Shown here one piece after another: positions 41,249 to 48,543 of a stretch of 48,693 nt of DNA; position 1 is the stretch's first letter; each line of letters begins with the position of its first letter. Source of the DNA: an uncultured Bacteroidales bacterium (GTDB taxonomy: Bacteria; Bacteroidota; Bacteroidia; Bacteroidales; Paludibacteraceae). The stretch lies in the NCBI GenBank assembly GCA_900316845.1, contig ONEG01000017.1, positions 1-48,693 on the forward strand. Direction: 5' to 3'. The translations under genes were made by a program, and so were the position numbers. A model generated the notes under the pieces. That model saw nothing but the letters and a program-made list of their open reading frames with translations. It did no database searches and was not told the origin of the DNA.

Positions 41249-43093
41249 ATGAATTCGTTAGAACAACATATATCTTCCTTGGCTAAGTCGGCTGTTAAAG
41301 CGCTATATAACGTAGATGCCGAGGATGGCCAGATCCAGTTACAAAAGACCCGTCCGGAGTTCGAGGGAAATATCACTCTCGTGGTCTTTCCGTTTGTCAA
41401 ACTCGCTCGCAAAGCCCCGCAAGCGGTGGCGCAGGAAATAGGCGAATGGATGCTAAATGAACAAATGGTAAATGGCCAAATCGTAAATAAGTTCAACGCC
41501 GTTCAGGGTTTCCTGAACCTCAGTATCTCCGATGCCTTCTGGGTAGAACAACTCAAAGCGATTGACGCCGACGAGAACTATGGCCGTTTCAAATGTCCAA
41601 ATGGCAAAATAAATGACCAAATGGTAAATGGCCAAATGGTACATCCCTTGATGATGGTTGAGTACTCTTCGCCGAACACCAACAAACCGCTGCACCTCGG
41701 ACACGTGCGTAATAACCTTTTAGGTTATTCTATCGCTAAGATCCAGGAGGCAAACGGATGGAAAGTAGTGAAGACGAATATCGTCAACGACCGCGGTATT
41801 CATATCTGCAAATCCATGCTCGCATGGCTGAAGTTCGGCAACGGCGAGACGCCGGAGACCTCCGGTAAGAAAGGCGACCACCTCATCGGAGACTACTACG
41901 TACGTTTCGATAAGGAGTACAAGGCGCAGGTAGCCGAACTCATGGCAGCCGGCAAGGACGAAGAGACCGCCAAACGCGAGGCGCCGTTGATGCTGGAGGC
42001 GCAGGAGATGCTCCGTAAATGGGAAGCGAACGATCCCGAAGTACGCGCGCTGTGGGCGAAGATGAACGAGTGGGTCTATGCCGGTTTTGACGAGACCTAC
42101 CGCCGCATGGGGGTCTCTTTTGATAAGATCTACTACGAGTCCAACACCTATCTGGAGGGCAAATCCGAGGTAGAGAAGGGACTAGCTTCCGGCGCTTTCT
42201 ACCGACGCGAAGACGGTTCTGTATGGGCTGATCTGACGAAGGATGGACTCGACGAGAAGCTGCTGCTGCGTTCCGATGGTACCTCCGTCTATATGACGCA
42301 GGATATAGGTACTGCCAAACTGCGTTTCCAGGATTACCCAATAGACAAGATGGTCTATGTGGTCGGCAACGAGCAGGAGTACCATTTTAAGGTGCTCTCC
42401 ATCCTCCTTGACCGACTCGGATTCCCCTTCGGCAAAGAGCTTGTCCATTTCTCGTACGGCATGGTCGAGCTCCCGAACGGTAAGATGAAATCCCGCGAAG
42501 GAACGGTGGTCGATGCCGACGAACTGATGGATAAGATGATCGCTGATGCACGTGAGATCAGTAAGGATAAAGTCAATACGCTGCAAGGGATCACGGAGGC
42601 AGAGGCGGACGAGATTGCCCGCAAAGTGGGGCTCGGTGCGTTGAAATACTTCATCTTGAAGGTCGATCCGCGCAAGAACATGCTCTTCAACCCCGCGGAG
42701 TCAATCGATTTCAACGGTAACACCGGTCCCTTCATCCAATACACCTACGCCCGTATCCGCTCGGTGCTCCGGAAAGCAGAGACTTACGATTTTCGAAATA
42801 TCGATATGTCGAAATCTCGAAATCTCGAGGAAAAGGAATTGGCCCTCATCCAGCGCCTCTGCGAGTACCCTACGGCTGTACGTACCGCCGGAGAGGAGTT
42901 CTCGCCCGCGATCCTATGTAACTACGCGTACGCGCTGGCGTGTGACTTCAACTCCTTCTACCACGACCTCTCGATCCTCAACGAACCCGATGAGCAAAAG
43001 AAAACGCTACGTCTGCTTCTTTCTGCAAACGTAGCGAAGATCTTAAATTCCGCTTTCGGGCTCCTCGGTATCGAGATGCCCGAGCGGATGTAA
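41249..43093 (+). CDS. argS: Arginyl-tRNA synthetase
   Basis: A class I synthetase that charges tRNA-Arg. The N-terminal Add-1 domain is followed by SSPNTNKPLHLGHVRNN (HIGH motif), VGNEQEYHF, the KMSK-equivalent KMKSREGTVV, and the C-terminal anticodon-binding DALR domain (NYAYALACDFNSFYHDLSIL). At 614 residues it is a little longer than usual. The surplus fits three in-frame repeat stretches: NEQMVNGQIVN (about 69-79), INDQMVNGQMV (about 120-130) and FRNIDMSKSRNLEEK (about 515-529). I start at 41249; the ATG at 41222 lies in a dispersed hairpin repeat. Confidence 0.95.
   Translation: MNSLEQHISSLAKSAVKALYNVDAEDGQIQLQKTRPEFEGNITLVVFPFVKLARKAPQAVAQEIGEWMLNEQMVNGQIVNKFNAVQGFLNLSISDAFWVEQLKAIDADENYGRFKCPNGKINDQMVNGQMVHPLMMVEYSSPNTNKPLHLGHVRNNLLGYSIAKIQEANGWKVVKTNIVNDRGIHICKSMLAWLKFGNGETPETSGKKGDHLIGDYYVRFDKEYKAQVAELMAAGKDEETAKREAPLMLEAQEMLRKWEANDPEVRALWAKMNEWVYAGFDETYRRMGVSFDKIYYESNTYLEGKSEVEKGLASGAFYRREDGSVWADLTKDGLDEKLLLRSDGTSVYMTQDIGTAKLRFQDYPIDKMVYVVGNEQEYHFKVLSILLDRLGFPFGKELVHFSYGMVELPNGKMKSREGTVVDADELMDKMIADAREISKDKVNTLQGITEAEADEIARKVGLGALKYFILKVDPRKNMLFNPAESIDFNGNTGPFIQYTYARIRSVLRKAETYDFRNIDMSKSRNLEEKELALIQRLCEYPTAVRTAGEEFSPAILCNYAYALACDFNSFYHDLSILNEPDEQKKTLRLLLSANVAKILNSAFGLLGIEMPERM
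41455..41650. repeat. Two clusters of the 15-base repeat in frame within argS
   Basis: Units AAATGAACAAATGGT and AAATGGCCAAATCGT lie in cluster one (about 41456-41485). AAATGACCAAATGGT and AAATGGCCAAATGGT lie in cluster two (about 41613-41642), which is preceded by AAATGTCCAAATGGC. Each unit encodes five residues (NEQMV, NGQIV, NDQMV, NGQMV), so any number of copies keeps the frame. The unit matches the array at 9752-9786. Confidence 0.85.
42790..42829. repeat. 8-base repeat TCGAAATC in frame within argS
   Basis: TCGAAATA, TCGATATG, TCGAAATC, TCGAAATC and TCGAGG run in 8-base register. They encode the stretch FRNIDMSKSRNLEEK between the catalytic and anticodon-binding parts, where homologues have a shorter, unrelated linker. 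Confidence 0.7.
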
Positions 43094-43097
43094 GGAT

Positions 43098-44906
43098 TTA
43101 CTCCTCGTCTTTCTTAGCAGCTGCCTTCTTGGTGGCTGCTTTTTTTGCCGGCTTCTCCTCAGCTTCCATCGAAGCCTTGAGCTCTGCCAGAGCGCTCAGG
43201 TCACCGAGAGTAGTCTTCTCTACCTTCGGCATCTCTACCTGCGGTTCCTCTTTAGCGGCTTTCTTGGCTGCCTTAGCCGGAGCCTCTTTGCGCTCCTCCC
43301 ATGTACGGAGGTGGCTTACGAGGATGCGTTTAGCGTCGCGGTTGAACTCGATCACGCGGAACGGCAGTTCGTCGCCTACTGCTACCGGGCTCTTGTCCTC
43401 TTTCTGGAGGTGGCGAGTCGTGCAGAAGGCCTCTACGCCTTCCTCGAGCGATACAACAGCGCCCTTGTCGGTCAACTCAACTACCTTACCCTCAACTTGC
43501 TTGTCAACACCGAACTTAGCCTCGAGCTCTTCCCAAGGATTCTCCTCGAGCTGCTTGTGGCCCAGGCTCAGACGACGGTTAGCTACGTCGATGTCGAGTA
43601 CTACGACCTCGATCTGTGCACCGATCTGAGTGAACTCATTCGGGTGTTTGATCTTCTTGGTCCAGCTCAGGTCGCTGATGTGGATCAGACCGTCAACGCC
43701 TTCCTCGATCTCTACGAAGACACCGAAGTTGGTGAAGTTGCGAACCTTAGCCCAGTGGCGGGTGCCTACTGCGTACTTGGTCTCTACGTTAGCCCAAGGA
43801 TCAGCCTTGAGTTGCTTGATACCGAGGCTCATCTTACGCTCTGCGCGGTCGAGAGTCAGGATGATAGCATCTACCTCGTCGCCGACTTTCAGGAAGTCGT
43901 TAGCCGAACGGAGGTGCTGGCTCCAGCTCATCTCGCTGACGTGAACAAGACCCTCAACGCCTTCTGCGATCTCTACGAATGCGCCGTAGTCAGCCATTAC
44001 GACTACCTTACCGTGAACCTTGTCGCCTACCTTCAGGTTAGGATCAAGAGCATCCCACGGATGCGGAGTCAACTGCTTCAGACCGAGAGCGATACGCTTC
44101 TTATCCTCGTCGAAATCAAGGATAACAACGTTGATCTTCTGGTCGAGTTGGAGCAACTCGTGCGGGTCGTTGACGCGGCCCCAGCTCAGGTCGGTAATGT
44201 GGATCAGACCGTCAACACCACCCAGGTCGATGAAGACACCGTAGTTTGTGATGTTCTTAACGGTACCCTCGAGTACCTGACCCTTCTCGAGCTTGCCGAC
44301 GATCTCAGCCTTCTGAGCCTCGATCTCTGCCTCGATGAGAGCTTTGTGAGAAACAACGACGTTACGGAACTCAGGATTCAGTTTGACAATCTTGAACTCC
44401 ATCGTCTTACCTACGAGAATATCGTAGTCGCGAACGGGTTTCACGTCGATCTGGCTGCCCGGGAGGAATGCTTCCATGCCGAGAACGTCCACGATCATGC
44501 CGCCTTTCGAACGCCATTTGATGTAACCGGTAACGATCTCACCTGCGTTGTAAGCCTCGTTAACGCGGTCCCAAGCGCGAGCCGTGCGAGCCTCTTTGTG
44601 AGAGAGCACGAGTTGACCCTTCTTGTCCTCCTGGCTCTGAATGTAAACCTCTACTTTGTCGCCTACCTTCAACTCCGGGTTGTAACGGAACTCAGCTGCC
44701 GGTACGATACCGTCCGACTTGTAGCCTACGTTGACAACTACCTCGCGTTTGTTGATACTGATAACGGTACCCTCTACTACCTCGTTATCCTTGATAGCGG
44801 AAAGGGTCTCGTTGTACTTTTGGATTTCTTCTTCGTTTTGTTTGCCTTGCTTTTGTGCTTCATAGGCATCCCAGTCGAAGTTCTGGAGAGAAAGATTTTC
44901 TGCCAT
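43098..44906 (-). CDS. rpsA: 30S ribosomal protein S1
   Basis: S1 binds mRNA at the ribosome and helps initiate translation. The 602-residue protein carries six S1 repeats, for example GTVISINKREVVVNVGYKSDGIVP, GTVKNITNYGVFIDLGGVDGLIHITDLSW, GKVVVMADYGAFVEIAEGVEGLVHVSEMSW and AKVRNFTNFGVFVEIEEGVDGLIHISDLSW. The C-terminal tail (EKPAKKAATKKAAAKKDEE) is rich in Lys and Ala. I start at 44906 (MAENLSLQNFDW); 11 further in-frame codons are unlikely to be used. It is convergent with argS, 4 bases apart. Confidence 0.95.
   Translation of the reverse strand: MAENLSLQNFDWDAYEAQKQGKQNEEEIQKYNETLSAIKDNEVVEGTVISINKREVVVNVGYKSDGIVPAAEFRYNPELKVGDKVEVYIQSQEDKKGQLVLSHKEARTARAWDRVNEAYNAGEIVTGYIKWRSKGGMIVDVLGMEAFLPGSQIDVKPVRDYDILVGKTMEFKIVKLNPEFRNVVVSHKALIEAEIEAQKAEIVGKLEKGQVLEGTVKNITNYGVFIDLGGVDGLIHITDLSWGRVNDPHELLQLDQKINVVILDFDEDKKRIALGLKQLTPHPWDALDPNLKVGDKVHGKVVVMADYGAFVEIAEGVEGLVHVSEMSWSQHLRSANDFLKVGDEVDAIILTLDRAERKMSLGIKQLKADPWANVETKYAVGTRHWAKVRNFTNFGVFVEIEEGVDGLIHISDLSWTKKIKHPNEFTQIGAQIEVVVLDIDVANRRLSLGHKQLEENPWEELEAKFGVDKQVEGKVVELTDKGAVVSLEEGVEAFCTTRHLQKEDKSPVAVGDELPFRVIEFNRDAKRILVSHLRTWEERKEAPAKAAKKAAKEEPQVEMPKVEKTTLGDLSALAELKASMEAEEKPAKKAATKKAAAKKDEE
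43116..43146 (+). terminator. argS: Terminator for argS, inside the rpsA coding end
   Basis: AGCAGCTGCC (43116-43125), loop TTCTT, GGTGGCTGCT (43131-43140), then six Ts. The stem has eight Watson-Crick pairs and two G-T wobbles. It begins 23 bases after the argS stop, but lies within the sequence that encodes the Ala/Lys tail of S1 on the other strand. Confidence 0.75.
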
Positions 44907-44945
44907 GTTGGTAAAAATCTCAATTAAAGGGTTAAACAATGTTAA

Positions 44946-46313
44946 TTATCGGATCATCGTGTCGCCGAAGTAGGGTTGTAAAGCCGCAGGGATGCGGATA
45001 CCTTCCTCCGTCTGGTTATTCTCCAGAAGCGCAGCGACGATGCGCGGGAGAGCGAGGGCCGAACCGTTGAGCGTGTGGCACAGCGTCACTTTCTTGTCCT
45101 CCTGACGGCGGTAGCGGCATTTCAGTCGGTTCGCCTGGTAGGTGTCGAAATTAGACGTACTGGATACCTCCAGCCAGCGGTGCTGGGCTTCGCTATATAC
45201 TTCAAAATCATAGCATAGAGCCGCCGTGAAAGACATATCTCCGCCGCTCAGACGAAGGATACGATACGGTAACTCAAGCTTCTGCAAGAGACCTTCTACG
45301 TGCGCGAGCATCTCCTTATGACTCGCGTCCGAGTGCTCGGGCGTGTCTATACGCACGATCTCGATCTTCGAGAACTCATGGAGACGGTTCAGACCCCGTA
45401 CATCCTTGCCGTATGAGCCTGCCTCGCGACGGAAACACTCCGTGTAAGCGCAGTTCTTGATCGGCAACTTGTCCTCGTCGATGATCACGTCGCGGTAGAG
45501 GTTCGTCACCGGTACCTCGGCGGTCGGGATGAGGTAGAGGTCATCTACTTCGCAGTGGTACATCTGTCCCTCTTTGTCGGGCAGCTGCCCCGTGCCGTAA
45601 CCCGAAGCGGCGTTGACCACCGTCGGCGGCATGATCTCCGTATAACCGGCTTTGTTCGCCTCGGCGAGGAAGAAATTGATGAGCGCGCGTTGCAGACGGG
45701 CTCCCTGACCGATATATACCGGGAATCCGGCACCGGAGATCTTCACGCCTAAGTCGAAGTCAATCAGGTTATATTTCTTGGCAAGCTCCCAGTGGGGCAG
45801 CTTCTCGCTCCGGGCGATACGCTCAGCCGCGATAGCCTCATCTACCTCGCTGTTCCATTCCTTCAGCGCTACAGCACCGTCCTTCTCAATCGCGTCGATC
45901 ATCGGCTGGTTAGGCCAGTTACCGATACGCACGGCGAGGTTGTCCTCGGCACTTGCGCCTTCCGGCACGATGTCGTACGGTACGTTCGGGATGGTCAGCA
46001 GGAGTCTGGTCTGCGCCTCCTCTGCCTCAGCCATCTTTGCGTCGTACTCGGCTATCTGCGCTTTGAGCGATCCGGTCTGCGCTTTTGCAGCCTCGGCTTC
46101 CTCACGTTTGCCTTGCGCCATGAGGGCACCGATGGACTTAGAGATCTTATTCATCTCTGCCGCTGCAGCATCTTTCTGCTGCTGCGCTGACTTGCGTTCT
46201 CCATCCAGACGAAGCACCTCGTCTATCGCCTCTACGGCTCCAACGAAGTGCTTCTTTTGTAAACCGGCAATGACTTTTGCCTTGTCGTCGTAAATCTGTT
46301 TAAGTGTAAGCAT
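44946..46313 (-). CDS. serS: Seryl-tRNA synthetase
   Basis: A class II synthetase (455 residues) that charges tRNA-Ser. The N-terminal antiparallel coiled coil that grips the tRNA covers about 25-105. Motif 2 is CFRREAGSYGKDVRGLNRLHEFSKIEIV, and motif 3 is GSALALPRIVAALLENNQ. TAEVPVTNLYRD is the Ser-binding loop. It follows rpmA and precedes rpsA on the same strand, a translation gene block. Confidence 0.95.
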   Translation of the reverse strand: MLTLKQIYDDKAKVIAGLQKKHFVGAVEAIDEVLRLDGERKSAQQQKDAAAAEMNKISKSIGALMAQGKREEAEAAKAQTGSLKAQIAEYDAKMAEAEEAQTRLLLTIPNVPYDIVPEGASAEDNLAVRIGNWPNQPMIDAIEKDGAVALKEWNSEVDEAIAAERIARSEKLPHWELAKKYNLIDFDLGVKISGAGFPVYIGQGARLQRALINFFLAEANKAGYTEIMPPTVVNAASGYGTGQLPDKEGQMYHCEVDDLYLIPTAEVPVTNLYRDVIIDEDKLPIKNCAYTECFRREAGSYGKDVRGLNRLHEFSKIEIVRIDTPEHSDASHKEMLAHVEGLLQKLELPYRILRLSGGDMSFTAALCYDFEVYSEAQHRWLEVSSTSNFDTYQANRLKCRYRRQEDKKVTLCHTLNGSALALPRIVAALLENNQTEEGIRIPAALQPYFGDTMIR

Positions 46314-46337
46314 TAACTTTCAACTTTAAACTGTCAA

Positions 46338-46360
46338 CTGTCAACTGTCAACTATCAACT
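46338..46360. repeat. Heptamer array TCAACTG at the rpmA stop
   Basis: Units of the TCAACTG type repeat in 7-base register (GTCAACT words up to TATCAACT), starting from a related TCAACTTTAAACTG stretch at about 46318. The rpmA stop codon (46360-46362) begins on its last base. Confidence 0.75.
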
Positions 46361-46574
46361 TACTCCGCCGGTTGGATGGATACGTACGATTTGTTGTCGC
46401 GTTTCTTGCGGAAGGTTACGATACCGTCGCAAAGAGCGAACAAAGTGTGGTCAGAACCCATTCCCATGTTTTCACCCGGGTTGTGAACCGTACCACGCTG
46501 ACGTACGATAATGTTACCTGCCTTTGCGAATTGACCACCAAAGATCTTCACGCCAAGACGTTCTTGTGTGCCAT
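46360..46574 (-). pseudogene. rpmA: Ribosomal protein L27 gene with a frameshifting deletion near the start
   Basis: L27 helps place tRNA at the peptidyl-transferase centre. Behind a good ribosome binding site (AAAGGA) an ATG at 46574 gives MAHKNVLA and then a stop. One frame over, [33 protein letters not shown] runs to a normal C-terminus (YVSIQPAE). Bacteroidota L27 normally reads MAHKKGVGSSKNGRESESKR before LGVK. So about 43 bases between MAHK and RLG are missing, which breaks the frame. A GTG at 46551 could start a 63-residue protein without the tRNA-contacting arm. An assembly error is quite possible. Confidence 0.75.
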
Positions 46575-46592
46575 ACTCTGTTGTCCTTTCTT

Positions 46593-46913
46593 TTAAGCAA
46601 TAACAATTTCTTTAACTACTACGTTGGTCAGATCCTGACGGTGACCATTCAGCTTGCGATAACCTTTGCGACGTTTCTTGTGGAATACAAGGATCTTCTC
46701 GCCGCGGCACTCGTTGTCGAGTACTTCGCAAACCACTTTAGCGCCTTTCACGTAAGGAGCGCCTACTTTTACTTTGCCCTCATTGTCGAGGAGCAACACG
46801 TTCTCAAACTCAACCGTCGCGCCTTTCTCAAGGTCTGCAACGCGGTTGATGAACAGTTTCTTGCCAGCTTCTACCTTAAACTGCTGGCCTTTCATTTCTA
46901 CAATTGCGTACAT
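46593..46913 (-). CDS. rplU: 50S ribosomal protein L21
   Basis: A 106-residue protein of the large subunit that contacts 23S rRNA, with the family sequence [25 protein letters not shown] and the C-terminal [19 protein letters not shown]. It is the first gene of rplU-rpmA-serS-rpsA, read from the promoter at 47097-47128 through a leader of about 180 bases. The stop lies 18 bases before the rpmA ATG. Confidence 0.95.
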   Translation of the reverse strand: MYAIVEMKGQQFKVEAGKKLFINRVADLEKGATVEFENVLLLDNEGKVKVGAPYVKGAKVVCEVLDNECRGEKILVFHKKRRKGYRKLNGHRQDLTNVVVKEIVIA

Positions 46914-47096
46914 CTGTACTTTTAGTGTTTTGGGATTTCGTCTTTGAGCGGCTTTGCCGCGGTCTTTCGACTTTCTACTTTCGACTAATTCCCTTGTTAC
47001 GGCGGTGCGGCGATAACCCTATTCCTGTGCGCTGCTGCCTATGGCTCATACGCTGCGGTGGTTATACTTAATCTGGCCTTTCCGCAAAATAGCCCG
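46914..47096 (-). promoter_or_regulatory. Long structured rplU leader, with dispersed hairpin element (copy C)
   Basis: About 180 bases lie between the expected transcript start and the rplU ATG. They contain the 27-base hairpin element (46941-46967, identical to 34831-34857), CGACTTT/CTACTTT heptamers (46966-46985), and on the transcript an ATAACC...GGTTAT pair about 40 bases apart with GC-rich sequence between. It may be a leader regulating ribosomal proteins, or simply a site that accepted repeats. No known riboswitch is recognised. Confidence 0.45.
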
Positions 47097-47128
47097 CAAA
47101 ATTACTACTTTTTTCTGACATGACCAAA
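47097..47128 (-). promoter_or_regulatory. Promoter for rplU-rpmA-serS-rpsA
   Basis: TTTG (47128-47125), 20 bases, then TAATTTTG (47104-47097) on the minus strand, a full match to the Bacteroidota consensus. Confidence 0.85.
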
Positions 47129-47165
47129 TAATTTTGCATTTTTTTTGTTTTTTTCGCAATTTTTC

Positions 47166-47196
47166 TTGCGTATCTCGTTTTTTTGTTGTACCTTTG
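47166..47196 (+). promoter_or_regulatory. Promoter for the small accessory operon
   Basis: TTG (47166-47168), 20 bases, then TACCTTTG (47189-47196). Transcription should begin at about 47203, which places the ATG at 47201 outside the message and favours the ATG at 47222. It is divergent from the rplU promoter. Confidence 0.8.
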
Positions 47197-47221
47197 CAGC
47201 ATGATTCATTACAAAAAGAAT

Positions 47222-47530
47222 ATGAACATATATCTCAAACGCATTATTAAGACGGTAGTTTTTACTACTATAATAGCAGCAGTTCTTGGTTATGAATATA
47301 AAGTAAGACATGAATTGCCTTCTTGGGAGCAAGTATTGACCACAAGGTTTTGGGTATTGTCAACGATCCATTTAATACCCGCTTATTTTATTGTGTGGTC
47401 TTTAGAAGACACTAACGAAACATGGAGTGCAGGGCGAGTAACACTTATTATCATTATGGTTGTGTGGTTTATTATATTAGGAATTATCAACTATATATGC
47501 CGCACATTTTGGGGCATAGAATTATTATAA
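47222..47530 (+). CDS. Small inner-membrane protein of unknown function
   Basis: About 102 residues, starting MNIYLKRIIKTVVFTTIIAAVLGYEY. Three hydrophobic segments are visible: about 9-22, about 45-60 (FWVLSTIHLIPAYFIVWSL) and about 70-90 (VTLIIIMVVWFIILGIINYIC). I do not recognise the family. I place the start by the promoter at 47166-47196; longer starts at 47183 and 47201 would precede the transcript. Base composition is clearly more AT-rich than in the ribosomal genes beside it. The lipoprotein gene follows 12 bases later. Confidence 0.7.
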   Translation: MNIYLKRIIKTVVFTTIIAAVLGYEYKVRHELPSWEQVLTTRFWVLSTIHLIPAYFIVWSLEDTNETWSAGRVTLIIIMVVWFIILGIINYICRTFWGIELL

Positions 47531-47542
47531 AATTAAATAGTT

Positions 47543-48100
47543 ATGAAAAGAGTTTTTATTTTAGCAAGTATATTCACAATCCTTCTGCTTGTAATTGCAT
47601 GTCCTTCTTATACGAAATGGGAACATCAAGAAGATTTAATCGGAGTGTGGGTGCCTCGCAATGGCGATAGTGCAAAAATTGTTTTTAATGATAATGGTAC
47701 ATGTTATGTAGATGTTCCAACTGATATAGATCAAGGTGATTGGGGAATAGGCTCACCTTTTGCATGGGATGGGAATACTGCATTTAACTCATACTACTCG
47801 AAGATGGAAAGGTGGAAATTCTTTGGCTATTGGAAAATTATAGAAACTAAACAACGCGACTCATTTTTGGATATATACTCTACTATTTGGTATTCGTATA
47901 AAATAAGAATTAACCCTTATCGTGAATTGTTAGAATCGGATGAAGAGTCTATTTTTTTCATGAATAATTCAGATGCAATGGATGTTTATTGGATTGAAAT
48001 TGGTGCATGGACAGAATCTTTCTTTCCGCCTGCTAGATTGAAGTATTTATTTCACTATTCTGTAGACCCAGATAGGCCATATGATTTTTGCAAGGAATAA
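47543..48100 (+). CDS. Lipoprotein of unknown function, lipocalin-like start
   Basis: A 185-residue predicted lipoprotein: the signal MKRVFILASIFTILLLVIAC has its lipobox Cys at residue 20. The mature part begins with LIGVWVPRNGDSAKIVFNDNGTCYVDVP, a pattern like that of small lipocalin-type domains (W near the start, then alternating strands), and is rich in aromatic residues. No family is recognised. It shares the promoter of the small membrane protein and ends ahead of the terminator at 48240. An envelope stress or immunity role is possible but has no direct support. Confidence 0.75.
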   Translation: MKRVFILASIFTILLLVIACPSYTKWEHQEDLIGVWVPRNGDSAKIVFNDNGTCYVDVPTDIDQGDWGIGSPFAWDGNTAFNSYYSKMERWKFFGYWKIIETKQRDSFLDIYSTIWYSYKIRINPYRELLESDEESIFFMNNSDAMDVYWIEIGAWTESFFPPARLKYLFHYSVDPDRPYDFCKE

Positions 48101-48239
48101 AAATATCAAATTGGTACGATCTCAAGGAGTTGATTAAGTAAAAACAAATCGCTTGTTCCCATAAATTATGTGGCGATATGAGAAACCGGTTAAAGACGGC
48201 AAATAACGAGACCACTTACAAACCACTTCTGAAAAATTG

Positions 48240-48276
48240 ACAGACCTACGAAACTTAATCGTGGGTCTGTTTTTTA
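48240..48276 (+). terminator. Rho-independent terminator of the accessory operon
   Basis: ACAGACCTACG (48240-48250), loop AAACTTAAT, CGTGGGTCTGT (48260-48270), then TTTTTATTTA. The stem has 11 pairs including one wobble. It lies 140 bases after the lipoprotein stop; that gap holds no gene that I can see. Confidence 0.85.
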
Positions 48277-48305
48277 TTTAATAATTCTAAAAAAATCAAA
48301 TCATT

Positions 48306-48478
48306 ATGACCAAGTATCAATTTCTGCTCTTCCCCTCAAGTACGCCCAGTGGATGGAGATTTATGAGTACTATCTGGAGCATCCGGGGCTGAATTACATC
48401 CAACTTTCCAACGACAAAAAATGTGGCACGGCAACAATTAGCCGTGCCTTATCATTTATGAATCAGGAAGTTATGTGA
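48306..48478 (+). pseudogene. Small helix-turn-helix-like gene with a one-base frameshift
   Basis: The ATG at 48306 gives MTKYQFLLFP and then leaves frame. From the C-run at 48332-48335 the next frame continues LKYAQWMEIYEYYLEHPGL, then NYIQLSNDKKCGTATISRAL and SFMNQEVM to a stop at 48476-48478. Adding one C to the run of four would make a single 57-residue protein. The segment LSNDKKCGTATISRALSFM looks like a helix-turn-helix recognition part, so a small DNA-binding protein is likely. It may be a true frameshift, programmed slippage, or a sequencing error in the C-run. An ATG at 48353 could still give the last 41 residues. Confidence 0.55.
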
Positions 48479-48518
48479 CGTTCCCGATTTCTGGAACGGA
48501 TATGTCAGATATTTTCCG

Positions 48519-48526
48519 TACCTTTG
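48519..48526 (+). promoter_or_regulatory. -7 promoter box pointing out of the window
   Basis: TACCTTTG, matching the -7 element seen at other promoters here; no clear TTTG lies at the -33 position. It would transcribe the inverted-repeat region at 48544-48648 as a leader of a gene beyond the right edge. Confidence 0.5.
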
Positions 48527-48543
48527 CATCAAAATTCGGTAGA

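Noticed and set aside
43311..44927. Open frame of 538 codons on the plus strand, antisense to rpsA
   Set aside because: It is the mirror of S1's repeated, strongly biased codons. It has no recognisable domain or ribosome binding site, and S1 on the other strand is certain.
1613..46360. CRISPR array
   Set aside because: The tandem arrays have units of 7-15 bases with no spacers, and no cas gene is present.
46914..47096. tRNA or other structured RNA gene upstream of rplU
   Set aside because: No cloverleaf, no TTCGA-type T-loop and no CCA end; the pairing seen is better explained as leader structure and dispersed repeats.
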